Source: Physcomitrium patens
Lineage: Eukaryota > Streptophyta > Bryopsida > Funariales > Funariaceae
Direction of reading: 5' to 3'
NCBI RefSeq assembly: GCF_000002425.4
Contig: NC_037253.1
Span: forward strand, 8,241,176-8,305,175
DNA length: 64,000 nt
In this document: positions 44,944-58,079 of the stretch, piece by piece
Layout: each line of letters starts with the position of its first letter
Position numbering within the stretch: the stretch's first letter is position 1
Notes under the pieces: model-generated
Database searches by the model: none
Seen by the model: the letters and a program-made list of their open reading frames with translations, nothing else
Told to the model about the DNA's origin: nothing
Program-made: the position numbers and the translations under genes

Positions 44944-46669
44944 TCCTTTCTCTCTCACATCTTTTTCCTGCTGAAAGGTCGTTGTCATTAAGTATGTATC
45001 GGCTTCTATCATACTTTACTAGAGAAATATATAATTACTTTTTTGAACTCGTCGTGAGGGTTATGATTGAACATTAGTGGATAAGCTCTGTCATGACCAC
45101 AATTTTTTCAGGCTCAACTAAGAGTGCAGAGCAGGGAGGTGCCCCGGAGCTTATTTCAGTTCGAGTTTGATTTAGAGCGTCGCATCCTTGCAGAGGCGGA
45201 GCAGGGAAATCTCAATTTTAGAGCTGGAAGTGGGGCCACTCTAAGTCAATCTAACTCGGAAGCTGATCTTGCTGAAGTAAGTTTATTGGACATGGAATGG
45301 GCTGTTTGACCATGTAAAGAGTAACTTCCGGGCTTGTAGTGTTTCCGTCAAATTTATTGTTAGAGTTTGTTAACCGTTTTTAATGTAAATGGAGTTTTGG
45401 GACTAGATGTTTTTAGTCTTAAAGTTAAATTGGAACTCCCAACTTTAATTCATTGGCTGCATTTTTATTTTTATTTTATTTTTTTATTTTTGAAGAGGCT
45501 GTGGTAACTACGCCTAAAAAGTCGTGAGAGTTTGGGTCTACTCAAGAAGTTTCTGGTCGGGAATTCGATAACCGTGAAGTTACCAGTCAGTTTTTGGCTT
45601 ATGGATGCAGCACAGCAAGTCACATGACAGGCTGTTTTAAAGACATTGATTAGATGTTTCCTGTCCTTTTTACTGCTGTTCTGGACTGCCTTTGTTTGCC
45701 CATAACATACTCTGCATTCTTAATCATACCTTAAGATTGCTGCATACCAGAAAATCCATCAGATATGAACCTTATTGAATTCACAAGACCAGCAACGAAT
45801 CCCCGAAATATTGCTTTTCGCCTTAGAAACATTGAAGTGTGTTGACCTAATTGATTGTGATTATCAACCCTGCATGACTAGATCGTTATGCTCATTTTGC
45901 AGGTGGAAGATGCGACGGTAGCCAAATATCTTGCCATGGGCCATAATAAAGAAGCTGTACAGTATGCTCTTCAAACTTATGGAGACGATCAAAACAAGGT
46001 GATTTCACGCTAATCATTGTTCTGCTGGTGCTGCGGTGTTTAATATTTCCTTGGAAGAGTAACGGAAAGCAATATGACTGCCATATCTTTTTGCTGTATA
46101 TTTACACTGAAAAGGAAAAACTGGTTCACTCATGCTATTCGCTGGTATCAATATACCTATCAAGCTACCCGCACGAACTTTGGGACTACGATTTTCTCTT
46201 CTGTGTAGAGCTCAGTGGATTACTCTAAACCTACTTAGCTGATGAATTTGTGCTGTATTACATCAAAATAATCTGGATTTTAATTATCATCAGACATTTG
46301 CTTTATGCGATTAAACTTATAACTCAAGATGCACATTTTAGCGCGTTCTACGGTGGAAATGTCGAGAAATAGTCAGATCGATTATGATGATGGAAAACGG
46401 GTGTCATCAGCAGAGCATGGGCGATAACAATCTAGCTCATGAATGTCACTGAGTCGAACATTTTGGACCCGTTATTCTTACTGACTTCCAAATTTTATCA
46501 GCTCGGCTAGTGCTTCTGACGCTGGTGTTTTTACTGCGTGCAGGTTCTTGATTTCTGTCCTCCTTTCAATAGAATTCGAGAAATGGGGTTTGCAGCCGAT
46601 CGTGTTGCAAAGGCCTTGGCCAGCTGTAATAATGATGAGGAGCAAGCAATATCATCTCTAGTTTCTTAA
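44359..46669 (+). CDS. Small protein with C-terminal tandem UBA-like domains (AT1G04850-like), five coding exons
   Basis: Predicted exons are 44359-44545, 44847-44899, 45112-45276, 45903-45998 and 46544-46669, all with GT-AG introns and compatible phases, giving 208 residues. The N-terminus (MEYDYGRSG) is Gly/Tyr-rich and disordered-looking. The middle has a conserved VPRSLFQFEFDLERRILAEAE stretch (residues about 89-109). The C-terminal ~75 residues form two UBA-like three-helix units (about 136-165 and 172-207, the second with the MGF loop). UBA domains bind ubiquitin or other proteins. Plants carry a single-copy family of this layout annotated 'UBA/TS-N domain', to which I assign it from memory. 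The exact function is not established. The second start candidate is not better: the first in-frame ATG has purine at -3 and G at +4. It is alone, with about 11 kb to the next firm gene. Confidence 0.85.
44907..44940. repeat. (TC)n microsatellite in intron 2 of the UBA gene
   Basis: 34 bp of TC repeats starting 8 bp after the 5' splice site at 44900. Confidence 0.95.
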
Positions 46670-48693
46670 TCTGTGTATGAGTTCAGGTGAGATCTCTTGA
46701 AGATCCTTGGAGCATTCTGTCGCACTCGTAACAAGTTCTCGGATTGTCTCGGAGGTGGGCTTTTCAACTTGCAGGCCTTAAGTCAAGGTCTTCTTAGAAG
46801 CGACTTTCCTGCACATGTTAATCCAATGATAAAACACTTCAAGAAACTCATCTTTTCTTGATGTGAGTAACTATTAGTTTCATTAGGATTACCTTTGCAA
46901 TTAGCGCAGTTCGGACGATCTCAGTTTTGGACACACATAGGTCATATTTCCAGAGAGCTCATTCGGTAGCAGCGTTACCCATAATGAATCAGGTTGCAGA
47001 AATTCGTGGAGCATTAAGTGGTACTTTCATGGGAAGTATGTACATTGGAGATGGTTATATTCCTTAGGTATTCAGCGTAATAACAAGTCTTAGAGATTAC
47101 ACATCTTTGCCACAGGCTAAGCACTTAGTTCTCAATCTTGTGAAATATAGTACAAGTATCCACTATTGACTGTCTCCCCTTGTCTTCACTGTTGACCTTA
47201 TACTCGACTCATTTTTGAATTATGAGATTGTATTATGACCTATCATCATGGTATCGAAAGCGTCCTATCTTCATGCCTCGTATGCTCCAATGCAATGAAA
47301 GTCTTGAAGCTATGGCTAGTTATTTTGTCAAGTCTACCGTCTACCGAATCTAGACGAATACTTTTAGCTCTACTTCAGCAGATTTTCTTTTCTCTAAGCA
47401 TGTGAATGAGGGCTGCTCCCTTTTAGTTTTCGGGAGAAGTTCCTTATCAAAGGCTTATTATCAGGCAAAAAGAGATGGATATAAAGGTTTTGTAGTGCCT
47501 ATGATTGTCACCATCAAGTCATGATGCTTGTATGCAGAATTTTTGTTAATGGGCAGTCTATTGCATCATGGCTTTTGTTCTGGCTTGCATTTGGACATGA
47601 ATGGTTTTTTTTTTAGTGTATTGGATCTATGCTCTTGAGAAAATATCAAGCTGATGAACTCAACTACTTACCATTTCAAGTTTCCAGTTAGTGATCAGTG
47701 ATGCTACAGTGACTTTTGTCTTTAGTTTTCTGGTTGTTTCGAGTGTCTTGAACAAGATGATAGAGGTTTCTGTGGAATTGGAGACCTCATAGGACGTTCA
47801 AGATGTGGAGGGGAATCTCTTAAAACCTAAACATGACAAATGAAATAGGACTAGTAATTAAGAGAATTAATTGATCAAGTTCAAAATCTACATAAACTTC
47901 AAATTTATGCACTATATTACCTTAACTGGTAGATCAAAACTTATTCTTATAATTTGAATTCTCATGTCATAAGGAAGTCAGAACTTTTGATTTCCAGGAT
48001 TTCTATAAACTTCAACTGAAGTAAATGTTGAAGTAGCAAATGTACCTCCATACAATCTGATTAACCTCCACAAAACTAGATAACTCTAAAATTTGTTAAG
48101 AGGAGCAAATCCATTGTTCACATTGAATTCAACATATTCTACAAACAAGTCATATTATCATACAAATTTTTATGTTTTGAATTATGTACACAATTGCAAA
48201 TAGGTGTGCAACACCGACTATCTCTTAAAAACCTACAACTTGGTATAATATGGCCCTAAAAAGTTTTTTCTATTAGCATGAAAGCTATGCACATGCATGT
48301 GATAAGTTTGATAAAAAAACTTAAAATTTCAACAAATGGAAATCATCATATGATATGTAATGACTTGAACAACTTATTTTCAGTCTATCTACTATTTTAT
48401 TTTATTTTATTTTTCTGATTTGTTCTCTTTTTATTCTCTTCAAAAGTCTAATGTTATGTATACATGTACATAAAGATAAATATAAAAGTTTCTAAAATAT
48501 AAATATTTTTCTATCTAAATAAATGTTTTATAATTTGATTTAAAATAAAATTTGGATGTATTTCAAAAAAGAAGTGCAATGATGTAAAGCACGTAGGTAT
48601 TTATTATTTACTTGTTTAGAACTTAAAACAAAAAGCAACTAATAAAATTTTTAATTGACCTTTTGTTCATATTTATTTACATATATGTATGAA
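46670..48693. other. 3' flank of the UBA gene and spacer
   Basis: Probable 3' untranslated region to about 47200, then AT-rich spacer. Near 47247-47262 an ATGGTATCGAAAGC stretch resembles the primer-binding start of Ty1/copia elements (TGGTATCAGAGC) and may mark an old solo fragment, but no LTR or gag could be confirmed. Nothing else is seen. Confidence 0.4.
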
Positions 48694-48873
48694 CTTGTTA
48701 AAAGCCACACCTCCAAATTATGTGATGATTAATTTAGTCCAATGTCACTCTTCTATGTTTCATGCAGATGAGATGGATCATCATCCTCCATGAGTGCATA
48801 GGATAGTCCATCCTTTATGCTCAAGCATCTCCCCAAGACTCTCCTCATGAGTGCAGAAGGCAACCTTGTCCTC
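48694..48873 (+). repeat. Left terminal inverted repeat
   Basis: Pairs in reverse orientation with 50592-50774. The outermost shared bases are ACTTGTTAA. Confidence 0.6.
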
Positions 48874-50591
48874 CTTTCTTGCATTCCACCTCAGCCATTG
48901 TGCATATAAATAATACATTGTAGACCCCAAATCAACATAAAACAAAATTAAGGGTATATGTCATTTTTTAACATTGTACAACTTAAGTATCCAATCCAAT
49001 AAAGTAAGCAAGTACTCTTGTTGAAGAGGGCAAATTTTTAAGTTTTGTTTTTTTTCATCAAGATTCCATCCACAAATCATTGCAATAGAGACTGCCACCT
49101 TCCTCAGACATTACCAATTACTAAATTTATAAGTTGTATCAGCTATCATTGTGTGCATATGCTATTATGAATTAGCAAAATATGATAATAAGTTGAGTGC
49201 TTTTCAGCTAAGAAAAATATTTCTATCAATTGATCTTTTGAATAGATTTACTGAACATCTAGTGCTAAATTTTGTTATTTTCATGTGATACAACTGAAGC
49301 ACTTGAATGAAAAATAAATGGTAAAGATTCAATAAGGCTTTACAACTACTTATGAATTCAACAATTTTATATACAAATTCTCCTCATAAATATTGAATAA
49401 TTGCATGAATTATATGCAAATAGATTATGAGCTCAAAGATGGAATAATATGCCCTATGATCAAGAGCACAACAAACAATTGAGTCCATAATTTGAAGATG
49501 GATATTAAGAAGATATACAATGAGAAGTAAAAGACACAGAAAGTATCAATAGAAGATGATGCTAATGTTTGGTTGTGATGGAGCATATCGACAAGGTGTA
49601 TTTGTTCTAGTAGTGATAAGTGGTTCAAAATTTGTTTGATGCTTGTATTAGCAAAAAGCATGTTTACTATTGATGGTGATCTATAATCATTTGAGTGTTT
49701 TTAATTAGCGATGGTGAATTTTCATCATCAATCTTCTAGGCTATGATAGCATGATTGTAGTCGAACTTAAAGACAAACATTGGAAAGATGTAAGGTGAAC
49801 AATTGAGTTAGAGCTTGTTGGAAGTTTGAATTAGAGCTGACCAACTATTTCATTATATCATTGTATTTGTGCTTTCTATCTCCACAATGGGATTTCCATC
49901 AATATCACTACCAATTTGATTTCTTGCTTACTCCTCCCCACAACAACACTACCAAAAACCATGTTATTCACAACACTTATCTAAATTACTCTAATTGGAA
50001 TTTACATAATACTAACAATAAAAATTTGAGAAGAGAAGCAAACATAAACCATCTTAGGAATACAAAAATATGAATATCTTTAGACAAAGAGCTCTTTAAT
50101 CTCACTTTAGCATGCTTCTTCATGAGAAAGCTTCTCCACAATTTAGGTAGCTTTGGTTGTAATAATCATTCGTCATCTCTAATTGATCAAAAATTATATG
50201 TATTAAAGAAAGATAACACAATAAGCTTGAGAAGATTGAAATCACATGGATTACATATTTGTAAGTATACTCTTGTGTTTGAATAATGAACAATCTATTT
50301 CCATCAATATTCTTAATTATTCAAAAACACTATTGTAGTTTTAGCAGATAAAGGTTACAACTTCTTCATCAATAACCATGATTTCAATGTCATGCATCAT
50401 GACCAAACCAAATTGTAGAGCCTCTTCTTGTGCCTACAATAGTCAAACAAAAAGTACAAATAATAGCAAGAATCAATTTATGGAACACCTCAAACTTAGC
50501 CTAAGATAAATTGAACTTCTTCATCTTGCCAATATCCAATCCACCCTTCTAAGTCCTAGTGTCTAAAAAAGACAGACTTGGGCAGTCTTGA

Positions 50592-50774
50592 CAGGCATGC
50601 CTTCTGCTCTTTTGAGGAAGAAAGGCTTGTGCAAAAGAGATGCTCAGGCACAAATGACAAACTGTCCTTTGCACTCATGGCAGATGATCATCCATCTCAT
50701 TTGCATCAAGCATGGTGGAGTGATATTGGACGAAATTAATCATCACATGATTTAAGAATGTGGCATTAATAAGT
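50592..50774 (-). repeat. Right terminal inverted repeat
   Basis: Pairs in reverse orientation with 48694-48873. Its outer end reads ACTTATTAATGCC on the minus strand. Confidence 0.6.
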
Positions 50775-50775
50775 A

Positions 50776-50779
<4 letters not shown>

Positions 50780-50813
<34 letters not shown>
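50780..50813. repeat. (AT)n/(GT)n microsatellite
   Basis: About 28 bp of AT repeats followed by a short GT run, just outside the inverted-repeat element. Confidence 0.9.
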
Positions 50814-50814
<1 letters not shown>

Positions 50815-51111
50815 AAAGATTGATTTGTGCAACTGTAGTTTGAAGCTTGTTTGAAACTCTTCTTGAGTCTCATCCACTAATATGTTTGTTTGGACACTTA
50901 CCTGTGTATTTAAAATTTGACTGCCAACGAGCTTTGAAATGGATACTCCTTGACCGGAAACTCCCCACCATTCATCGCCTTTACTCACAACTCGTTCAAT
51001 TATAGTCAACTACACATCCACAAACCAGAAAGAAGAGAAGAGAAGAACAAGAACGAAAGGAAGAAAACAAATTAAAGACTAGCATCAACTACGCCAGCGA
51101 TTCCGAGCAGA

Positions 51112-51576
51112 GTGATCACTACAGAGCAACGCACGCGTTTGCCACACACCGCGCTGCTGAAGAAGCCAGAGAATCGCGTCTCAAGGATCGCTCTTGGCTT
51201 GCCAGCGGCCTCGAGTGTGCGGACGCTGGAGGCAGCTCTGCAACGTCACGCGCATCTTTTCGCCATCGAACGTGCAGCAGGAGCAGGAGGAGGAGGTGGT
51301 GATGGTGGTGGTGGTGGTGCGGCTGCAGCAGCGCAGAGAGGCGAATTTGTGATCCTTCCGCTGCTCTGCTCTGACGATCCCTCGAAAGTGCAAGAGCTGC
51401 GGATCATTAGCACAATCGGGAAGATTGAGAACCCCCGCCCCGGTGGTGGTGGTGGTGGCGCCGCACGTGGATCCTCGGTCGCAGGGGGGTTGAAACGTGC
51501 GACCAGATGTGAAGCATCGACATGGGCAAGTGCGAGAATAATCCTCGAGCGTGGAGCGTGGAGACGATTCGGGTGA
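51112..51576 (+). other. GC-rich open frame of 154 codons, unrecognised; possible gene relic or 5' exon
   Basis: 51060-51790 stands out as GC-rich with many CpGs in an otherwise AT-rich region. The frame encodes an Ala/Gly-rich product with two poly-Gly runs (GGT repeats) and a more ordinary middle (EFVILPLLCSDDP). The opposite strand is open over the same stretch with poly-Pro, as expected for GC-rich repeats, so open frame length alone is weak evidence. A good 5' splice site (CGG/GTGAG) follows at about 51572. I recognise no domain. It may be the 5' end of an unrecognised gene, a CpG-rich promoter, or a relic. Confidence 0.25.
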
Positions 51577-51799
51577 GAGTCAACTACGGCATCCATCCAT
51601 CTCCACATTCATCTATCGATTCATTCATTCATCCATCGCCGACGACGCTGCTGCTGCAGTGCTTGAGGAGCTCTGCCTGCAGTGCCTGGATCCCTTGCAA
51701 TCGGGCGGGAAAGCCTCCTCATTCAAAGCCAGCGCCCTCTCCCTCCCTCTCCCGCCCTTTTCCTACAACTTCCCTCCCTTTCTCTGATAGTTTCGGATC

Positions 51800-53130
51800 A
51801 TTCTTCCCAATTTAAAATCTATCTTTAATTATGATAACAAACTACTTGAACAGTATTAAGTTATTTTTCTAGAAGAAAGATTTCATTATTATATAGATGC
51901 ATATATACACACATTTATTCACATATACAATGACAAAAATATTTATATTACTATCACACAACCAAGTAATTGCAATAAAAATAAAATACAAAAAAAGAAA
52001 ATAATTTTGTTTATCATAGAATTTTTTAAGAAAACAAGATCCATATACATGTCTAAAACTAGTAAAAAGGAATGTCACTTGGCAACCATTATACAAGGTT
52101 ATCACTTACAAAACAATCACTTATAAAGTTCACACAATATTCAATAATATTTTTTAATTTTCACACATTTAAAATTTAATAAATAAATAAATAAAATTAT
52201 CTATTTTATTTATTGCTATTGATAAAGAAAGTGTAAGTTGTTGATAGGAACTAAAAGCTACAAGAAATGTCAATGATAAGAAAAGGAAAGAAAAATTAAG
52301 CAAAGTAGATGTCTCTTGAAATAATATTTTTTTAATTCTTATTATATATGCTTATTGAATTAATAAAGCAACTTAAACTAAAAAATCAATATTATTTTTA
52401 TATACAAATAAGATATTGTTAATATCACCATAGTATTTGTTATTGTCAGCACAATTTGTCATTCACTATATGTTATTGCAATTTTTGCTATTGCTACTAC
52501 ACCATTATTCTTATTAATTATTTCTTATTTTTTATTTTAAAATTATGTTATTTTAAAAAAATGTATTGAAAATCTTAACAATTAAAAAAAACTAAAGAAA
52601 TATACAAAATATATAGTAGATTGTGGTAGTAGTAGAAAAAACAATGGTGGCCTTATCAACATTCTATATATATATATATATATATATAATCACCCTTGTT
52701 ATAATTAATTTATTTTGTTGGTTCCAATATGCACTATCTACACTACACTGTAAAGTCAACATTATACAGTCAACTACATTATATAATCAATAATTTCTTT
52801 GGTCCCAAAAAGTAAACTATAACACAAAGTGTGTGTGTGAATGTGTATATATATAAATATATATATTAGAACCCACCTGAATTCAATAATATGAATTATA
52901 ATAATCTTGTGGACTCTACTGCACAAGTAGCGTCTGCTAAATATGCATGTATGTATGGAACCGATCAGCAAATGATTCACCTTGGAACTAGTTTTAGAGA
53001 ATTTACACTTTCACTACTCCACACGCATATCTTGTTGCCTTAGCCCCAATATTGTGAACCAAGGATTTCGTCGGAGTCACCGCTCATTACCGCAATAACA
53101 GACGCCTATTCTGATTGTATATCGCACGAA
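51800..53130. other. AT-rich spacer with (AT)n tract, no gene seen
   Basis: An (AT)n run lies at 52666-52688 and a repeat block at 52688-52825 (related to 42366-42500). No coding region is recognised. Confidence 0.6.
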
Positions 53131-53630
53131 ACTCATTCGCAAACGGAGGTGGTTGAAATTCTATCCTCCAGGTGCCGAACAAAAGCTAGTTTCCTTTGTG
53201 TGGCCCTGCCGACACCATCGGACACCATGGGATACCGCTTCCATCGAGACCCTCCATATTGCTTCCATGTTGCAGGAACTTGTGAATTGATACCATAGAG
53301 ACAAGGCTTCGCTGGAGATGGGTCCATAGGCAAACTGAGGTCTTCGGTCTCTCGAAACACTGTAGAAGGAGAAATCGCTTCAATCCAATCATAGCAAACG
53401 AAAAACGAGTAACTAAAACAAAGAAATATATGCACGGAAACTGGTTTGTCGGCGCGGGGTGTGCAATCGGCGGCTCCGATCGTCTTCGTGCTGGTGTTCT
53501 TTCTCGCCCCATGCTGGTTTTTGCACATGGTTTGGATGATTCAACACTAGATTTTGGTTTCCTTCGGTTCATTGATTGAAGCCTCTGTCAACCCGTGTGT
53601 ATGCGCATGGTGGCATTTACGATACAGCAT
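53131..53630. other. Moderately GC-rich patch with an unrecognised minus-strand open frame (53133-53528)
   Basis: The 131-codon minus-strand frame has mixed composition and no domain I recognise. A second frame overlaps it on the same strand. Composition is gene-like compared with its surroundings, but there is no supporting start context or splice pattern. It could be an exon of an unplaced gene. Confidence 0.25.
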
Positions 53631-53826
53631 GTTGATGTGAAAAAAGTGATCAGTCGGAAATAAAGTGAACGAATTTTTGCCAGTGTAGAAATTGCATTTC
53701 ATGCGATTCATGCGTACCAACTTTAAAAGCTGGTTTGCGGGAAATAAAAAAATAAAAATATAAAATCAATAAAATTGAATATCTGTAATCATTGTCAAGT
53801 AAAAATTAATGTTTGCCATAGAAATA

Positions 53827-53864
<38 letters not shown>

Positions 53865-55700
53865 AAATGCCAATGCATTGATAGCAGTTCTTCCATAAGT
53901 CAGAATGCATTTGAATATAATTGAAATATAAATTATAAAAGTTAAATTTTCTTGAGCAGAAGAAAAATACCATAAATTCCTTCAACAGCTCAATAATAAA
54001 ATATATTATAATATACTTGATTTACAAAAAAACAAGGAAAAGAAGAAAACACTAGAAGTTTTATTCTTTTTATTAAACAAAAGATAAATCATCAAAACAA
54101 GTGTATTATATACAATATATATATATATATACACACACACATAACAACTGGCTTGATTTTGTATACACACACATAACAACTGGCTTGATTTTGTTTCAAA
54201 GGTGTTAGATGTTTAGATTGAAGATAATTAATTTTTGTTGAGTTTCTCTATTATTATTTAATCAATGTTCATAAAAAAAAACTGGAAGAAATATTAAAAT
54301 TAAAGTTTGTAAATTATGATGGAAAAAACTCAAAGTCTTATATTTGAGTAAACAGTACATAACCAAAGGAAGTAATATGATATTCGAAATTTTAAATAAA
54401 GTATCATATTATATTCTAATCACGAATTATATTTTATTGTAGATAAATAAATAAGTATTGAACTTCTACGTTTAATTTTTCCACTGAATCTTTTTACATA
54501 CGGAAATACACAATAAAAGAATGTGATATCCGTTGTGAATGAAATGATCACGTTTTTAAAAGTTAAGTTGCTATCAATTATACTACAATCTCCAAACATT
54601 CATGGAATCATTTTTTTTTTTTTTTTTATCATAATTTATATTTTCAACTATTATTACATTTAAACTTTTTCTATTTATTATCAAATGCTGGTAAGAAATA
54701 GTTTGGGTATTGCAGTACTTTATTACAAAGTTATGTTACTTTAATAGTTTACCACTGTTTTTAAATTTATCTTCTTTTAATATTTCTGAACTTCCTCACC
54801 TATGGTGATTTACAACGTTTTACCTATAATACTTTTTGAATGTATTTTACCTTAACATGTCCATCCGAAAGCCATAACTATAGACAGTGTATTTGTGTGT
54901 GTGTGTGTGTGTGTGTATATGTATTTGTATATGAAAGGGTGATATGTTCAATTGTTGCGTAATGGTATGAAACAAGTTGGTGTCTCCAAATTATTATTTT
55001 TTGGTCAAATCTACAAAAAATTAAAAAAAATTAAAAATAAACCAAAATAAACTACAAAACAAAAACATGCAATGATTCAATACAAACCATCCAGGTTTTA
55101 ATTATTGTGTTCAATTATTCAGTTAAAATAGATTGAACCAACTGACCACATAAATAAACAACAAGAACTAAGAAAAGGATCAAAAGGCAAAAAGGAAAAA
55201 GCTCAACATTTATGTGTTTGAAATAGAATGCAATCTTATTTTCACCATTGTCATCATCAACAATGGGGGCACACCCAATTTTCAAAGGTTTCTTTTCATC
55301 ATGATGATGATTATTATTTGGAGAATGTTAAGTAGACCCAAGTTTTTACCAAATCAACTAAATTTATTCATGATGATAAATATGATAATCATGACGAATG
55401 TGGTTGATTTTCATTGGTTTTTTATTCAGTAGAGGAAAAATGAATCTAGAGGTCATTTTTTTTTTGATGGATTGATCAATTTAGTAAAAGCCTGGGTTTC
55501 CTTAACATTCCCCTAATATTATTACTATTATTTTTGGCCAGCCCCATGCAGACTTGTTCGACTCTAATCCCATCAACCCGACTCTAAAAAAACACAACTC
55601 ACGGGGAAGGTCACGAGAATTAGGATTTGGACCATGAGTCCCCGAGTTCGTGACCAATGGACGTGGAGGTGAATTAGCTGAGAACCCTGACACTCAAAAA
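53631..55700. other. AT-rich spacer with microsatellites, no gene seen
   Basis: It contains (AT)n at 53830-53859, an AT/AC run and a tandem duplication of about 33 bp at 54131-54194, a poly-T run at 54611-54627 and (GT)n at 54893-54916. No coding region or RNA gene is recognised. Confidence 0.6.
54131..54194. repeat. Two-copy tandem duplication of a ~33-bp unit
   Basis: ACACACATAACAACTGGC...TTTTGT occurs twice in direct succession, almost identical, so the event is recent. It starts in an AC microsatellite. Confidence 0.85.
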
Positions 55701-58079
55701 TGTAAAGAGAATGAATAGATGGAAAAATGAAGAAAACCTACCTTTCCATGAACAATGATGAGCGCTGCAGCCTTTGCTTGACGGCGCGTAGAGGAAGGAA
55801 GATACGTGCTCTCTTCACCACAGCCCCCCACTCAGTCTTTGTTTTTGTGTGTGTGTGTGTATCTATCTGTGTGTCTGTCGCGACCTCGATCCTCGGCATT
55901 CAATACCCTGACCACTTTCCTGAGTTCAGACGTAAAATCTCGCTCCCCAACGTTCACTGACTGGTTATCCTCCTCCCGCCTCGCAACTCAGTTTCACATA
56001 TCCTCTTCGATTGACTGCTCATGTGTCGCCATGTATCGTTCCGAAATAGGTCTTGGGGCAATCAAAGGCTGGTTATAATGAGCTGCGGTACTTTAGTTGG
56101 CAGCCGTAATACATAAGGACGAGGAGGCGGAAAGGGAGGATATGAACACTATCGACGAAGAAAGGTTTGATGATGGGTCTGAGCAGCAGAGAACCACTTG
56201 CGGGGAGGCTTTGAAGAAAGCGAGCTAGCCCTCTCTGACATCGCTACCTGACCAACATGCTAAAAGGTCGTCAGTGCCCATAACCACCTTCCTTCCTTAG
56301 AACCCGTAGACTTATTTCAGAAAACAAACATTGCCCGTTAAATAAATGAGGAAACAAAAATAACCATGCTCTCAATTGCATTGTGATCATCATCTTTAAG
56401 CTCATTGTCTAACAATGTCGACAAAGCTGCCACGAACAAACTTTTTTTCTTTTCTTTTCTTTTTGAAATAAGAACAAAATAATTATTTGGGTAATGTGGG
56501 TGAGCTCATTGTTTCGCTACAGACTAGAATCATGACTTTAGGGTTGTTTGGTGATTATACATCTCATCAAATGCTCGGTGGTAATGTGGGGTTTGCATTT
56601 AAAGACAGGGAAAATGTGGGGCACTGAATTTAGTGACCTAGTATGTGGCGGGGATTACTCAAACGTTAAGATAGGTTTTCATTTTTTTATTTTGATTTTC
56701 CCTCTCTATCGACCAAATTTAGATGCTGTTGAGCTGAAGAATGCTTCAATAATGTTTGATTACAGAGCTAATTTTCACAGAATTGAATTGTGCAATTACG
56801 TATGTGTATTGTAAAGGATTATCTAGATTCTGTTTGCTTTGAATCTCATTGAAGAGGTGTTAACAAGATCCTCTCTTCAGTATTCCACGGCAACTGTGCC
56901 TTCAAAGCGCTCAATGTTTTTCGAAATCCTGGCAAGCGCGGTAACGCTCTGCACTAATTCCCATTTACTTCTTTATTGAACAAAATCAATCACCACATAT
57001 TAGTTGAAGATGCTGGATTTCGAACTGATATGATATGATACGCTTGACTTCGTGGTTAAAAGCTCAAGGCTTGTATTGCAGAATTCTGACTCACTACCTA
57101 AGGCTAAATCTCTCACTCAAACCAAGATCTGCACCGATTGGTACGTTTTAATTCTTCATTATTTAATATGAGAGTTATTGACTTTGCAAGTGAAGGCATT
57201 CTGAAGGAGAGGGAAATGGACCACCGGCGGCACTCAGCCACTCTTAGCGACTTCCAGAGTCTGGGTCAATAATAAGGCCTGTCAGTCGCGAGCAGAGGGA
57301 GCCATGGATTTTCATTTCTGTACAAGAGGAACTACACAACGGTCTTGTCGTATTGTTCAATTGCGGTTCAACACACACTTTTCATAGTTTTTGCATTGCG
57401 GCAAATACGGTAACAACCATCGGGAGTTACACTTATCAAAGAAATAACATTTCCCACAGCTGAGCATCACAGAGAGGAAACAGAATCCGAGACGGTGGGC
57501 AAGATGATCCATGAGACTGATTTCGAATTCAGGAGAATTGGCAACAAAATGTTAAAATAAAATTCAAGGTCTAACCTCTGATTTGGCCAGAGTATTGTAG
57601 ATCTTGTGCAAAAATCAATGTATGGTACATGTTGGGTTTTGAGGGGTGCACAAGCTTCTGTCCCCAAACAAATATCAAGGCTCGTCTCAACGTAAATATA
57701 ATCTAAAACGTCTTCCTTTATGGATTCAACCTCGTCTCAAAAAAAAGACACAAGGTGGATTCTACCCTTCTTTGCTAACAGTTTAGCTGCGAATTTCAGC
57801 CTGCACCTCTACGGTTGTAATATAAGTCAACATCCCGCGAGGTATCAAGCGCCGGAACTAAAATCGTTACTTCTTGCGCGAACTTGATAAACTTTGAAAT
57901 GCTGCGGGAAGAAAACGAATTATTACTCTACAAGCATGAGGAGCTTGGTAACCAAGAGTGAGTTGGTTTGACGGGTACCGAAAACTTGCGCGGTTGAGGG
58001 ATTTTAAAGGCTGGCAATAACAGTAACGTCGAGGCTGTCAAAATTTATATGGAATCCTTGGAGGCTTCCACAGGGATGG
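55701..58079. other. Mixed-composition spacer 3' of the YUCCA gene, no gene recognised
   Basis: GC content is nearer gene-like at 55740-56250, with open frames of up to 90 codons that show no domain and overlap each other. A short GT run lies at 55845-55860. 57800-58079 is the likely 3' untranslated side of the YUCCA gene (minus strand). No RNA gene seen. Confidence 0.4.

Larger units (their letters stand above)
48694..50774. mobile_element. 2.08-kb element with ~180-bp terminal inverted repeats, no transposase seen
   Basis: 48694-48873 and 50592-50774 are inverted copies of each other, roughly 70% alike by eye. Shared blocks include ATGTGATGATTAATTT, GTCCAAT.TCACTC, ATGAGATGGAT and CCATGAGTGCA. 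The 1.7-kb interior is AT-rich, with no frame over 80 codons that I recognise. Long inverted ends with a non-coding interior suit a non-autonomous DNA transposon (Mutator-like or similar). The ends fall near ACTT(G/A)TTAA. A clear target duplication was not found, so the class is open. Confidence 0.6.

Noticed and set aside
47240-47420. Ty1/copia element starting at an ATGGTATCGAAAGC primer-site-like motif
   Set aside because: There is no LTR pair, gag or pol remnant. A 14-base partial match is too little to call an element.
51246-51608. Proline-rich minus-strand protein in the GC-rich island
   Set aside because: It is the mirror of the poly-Gly plus-strand frame and results from GGT/ACC repeats. 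Neither strand is preferred by evidence.
55740-56250. Coding exons in the GC-richer patch 3' of YUCCA
   Set aside because: Frames are short, overlap one another and partly derive from a GT microsatellite. No domain or splice pattern supports them.
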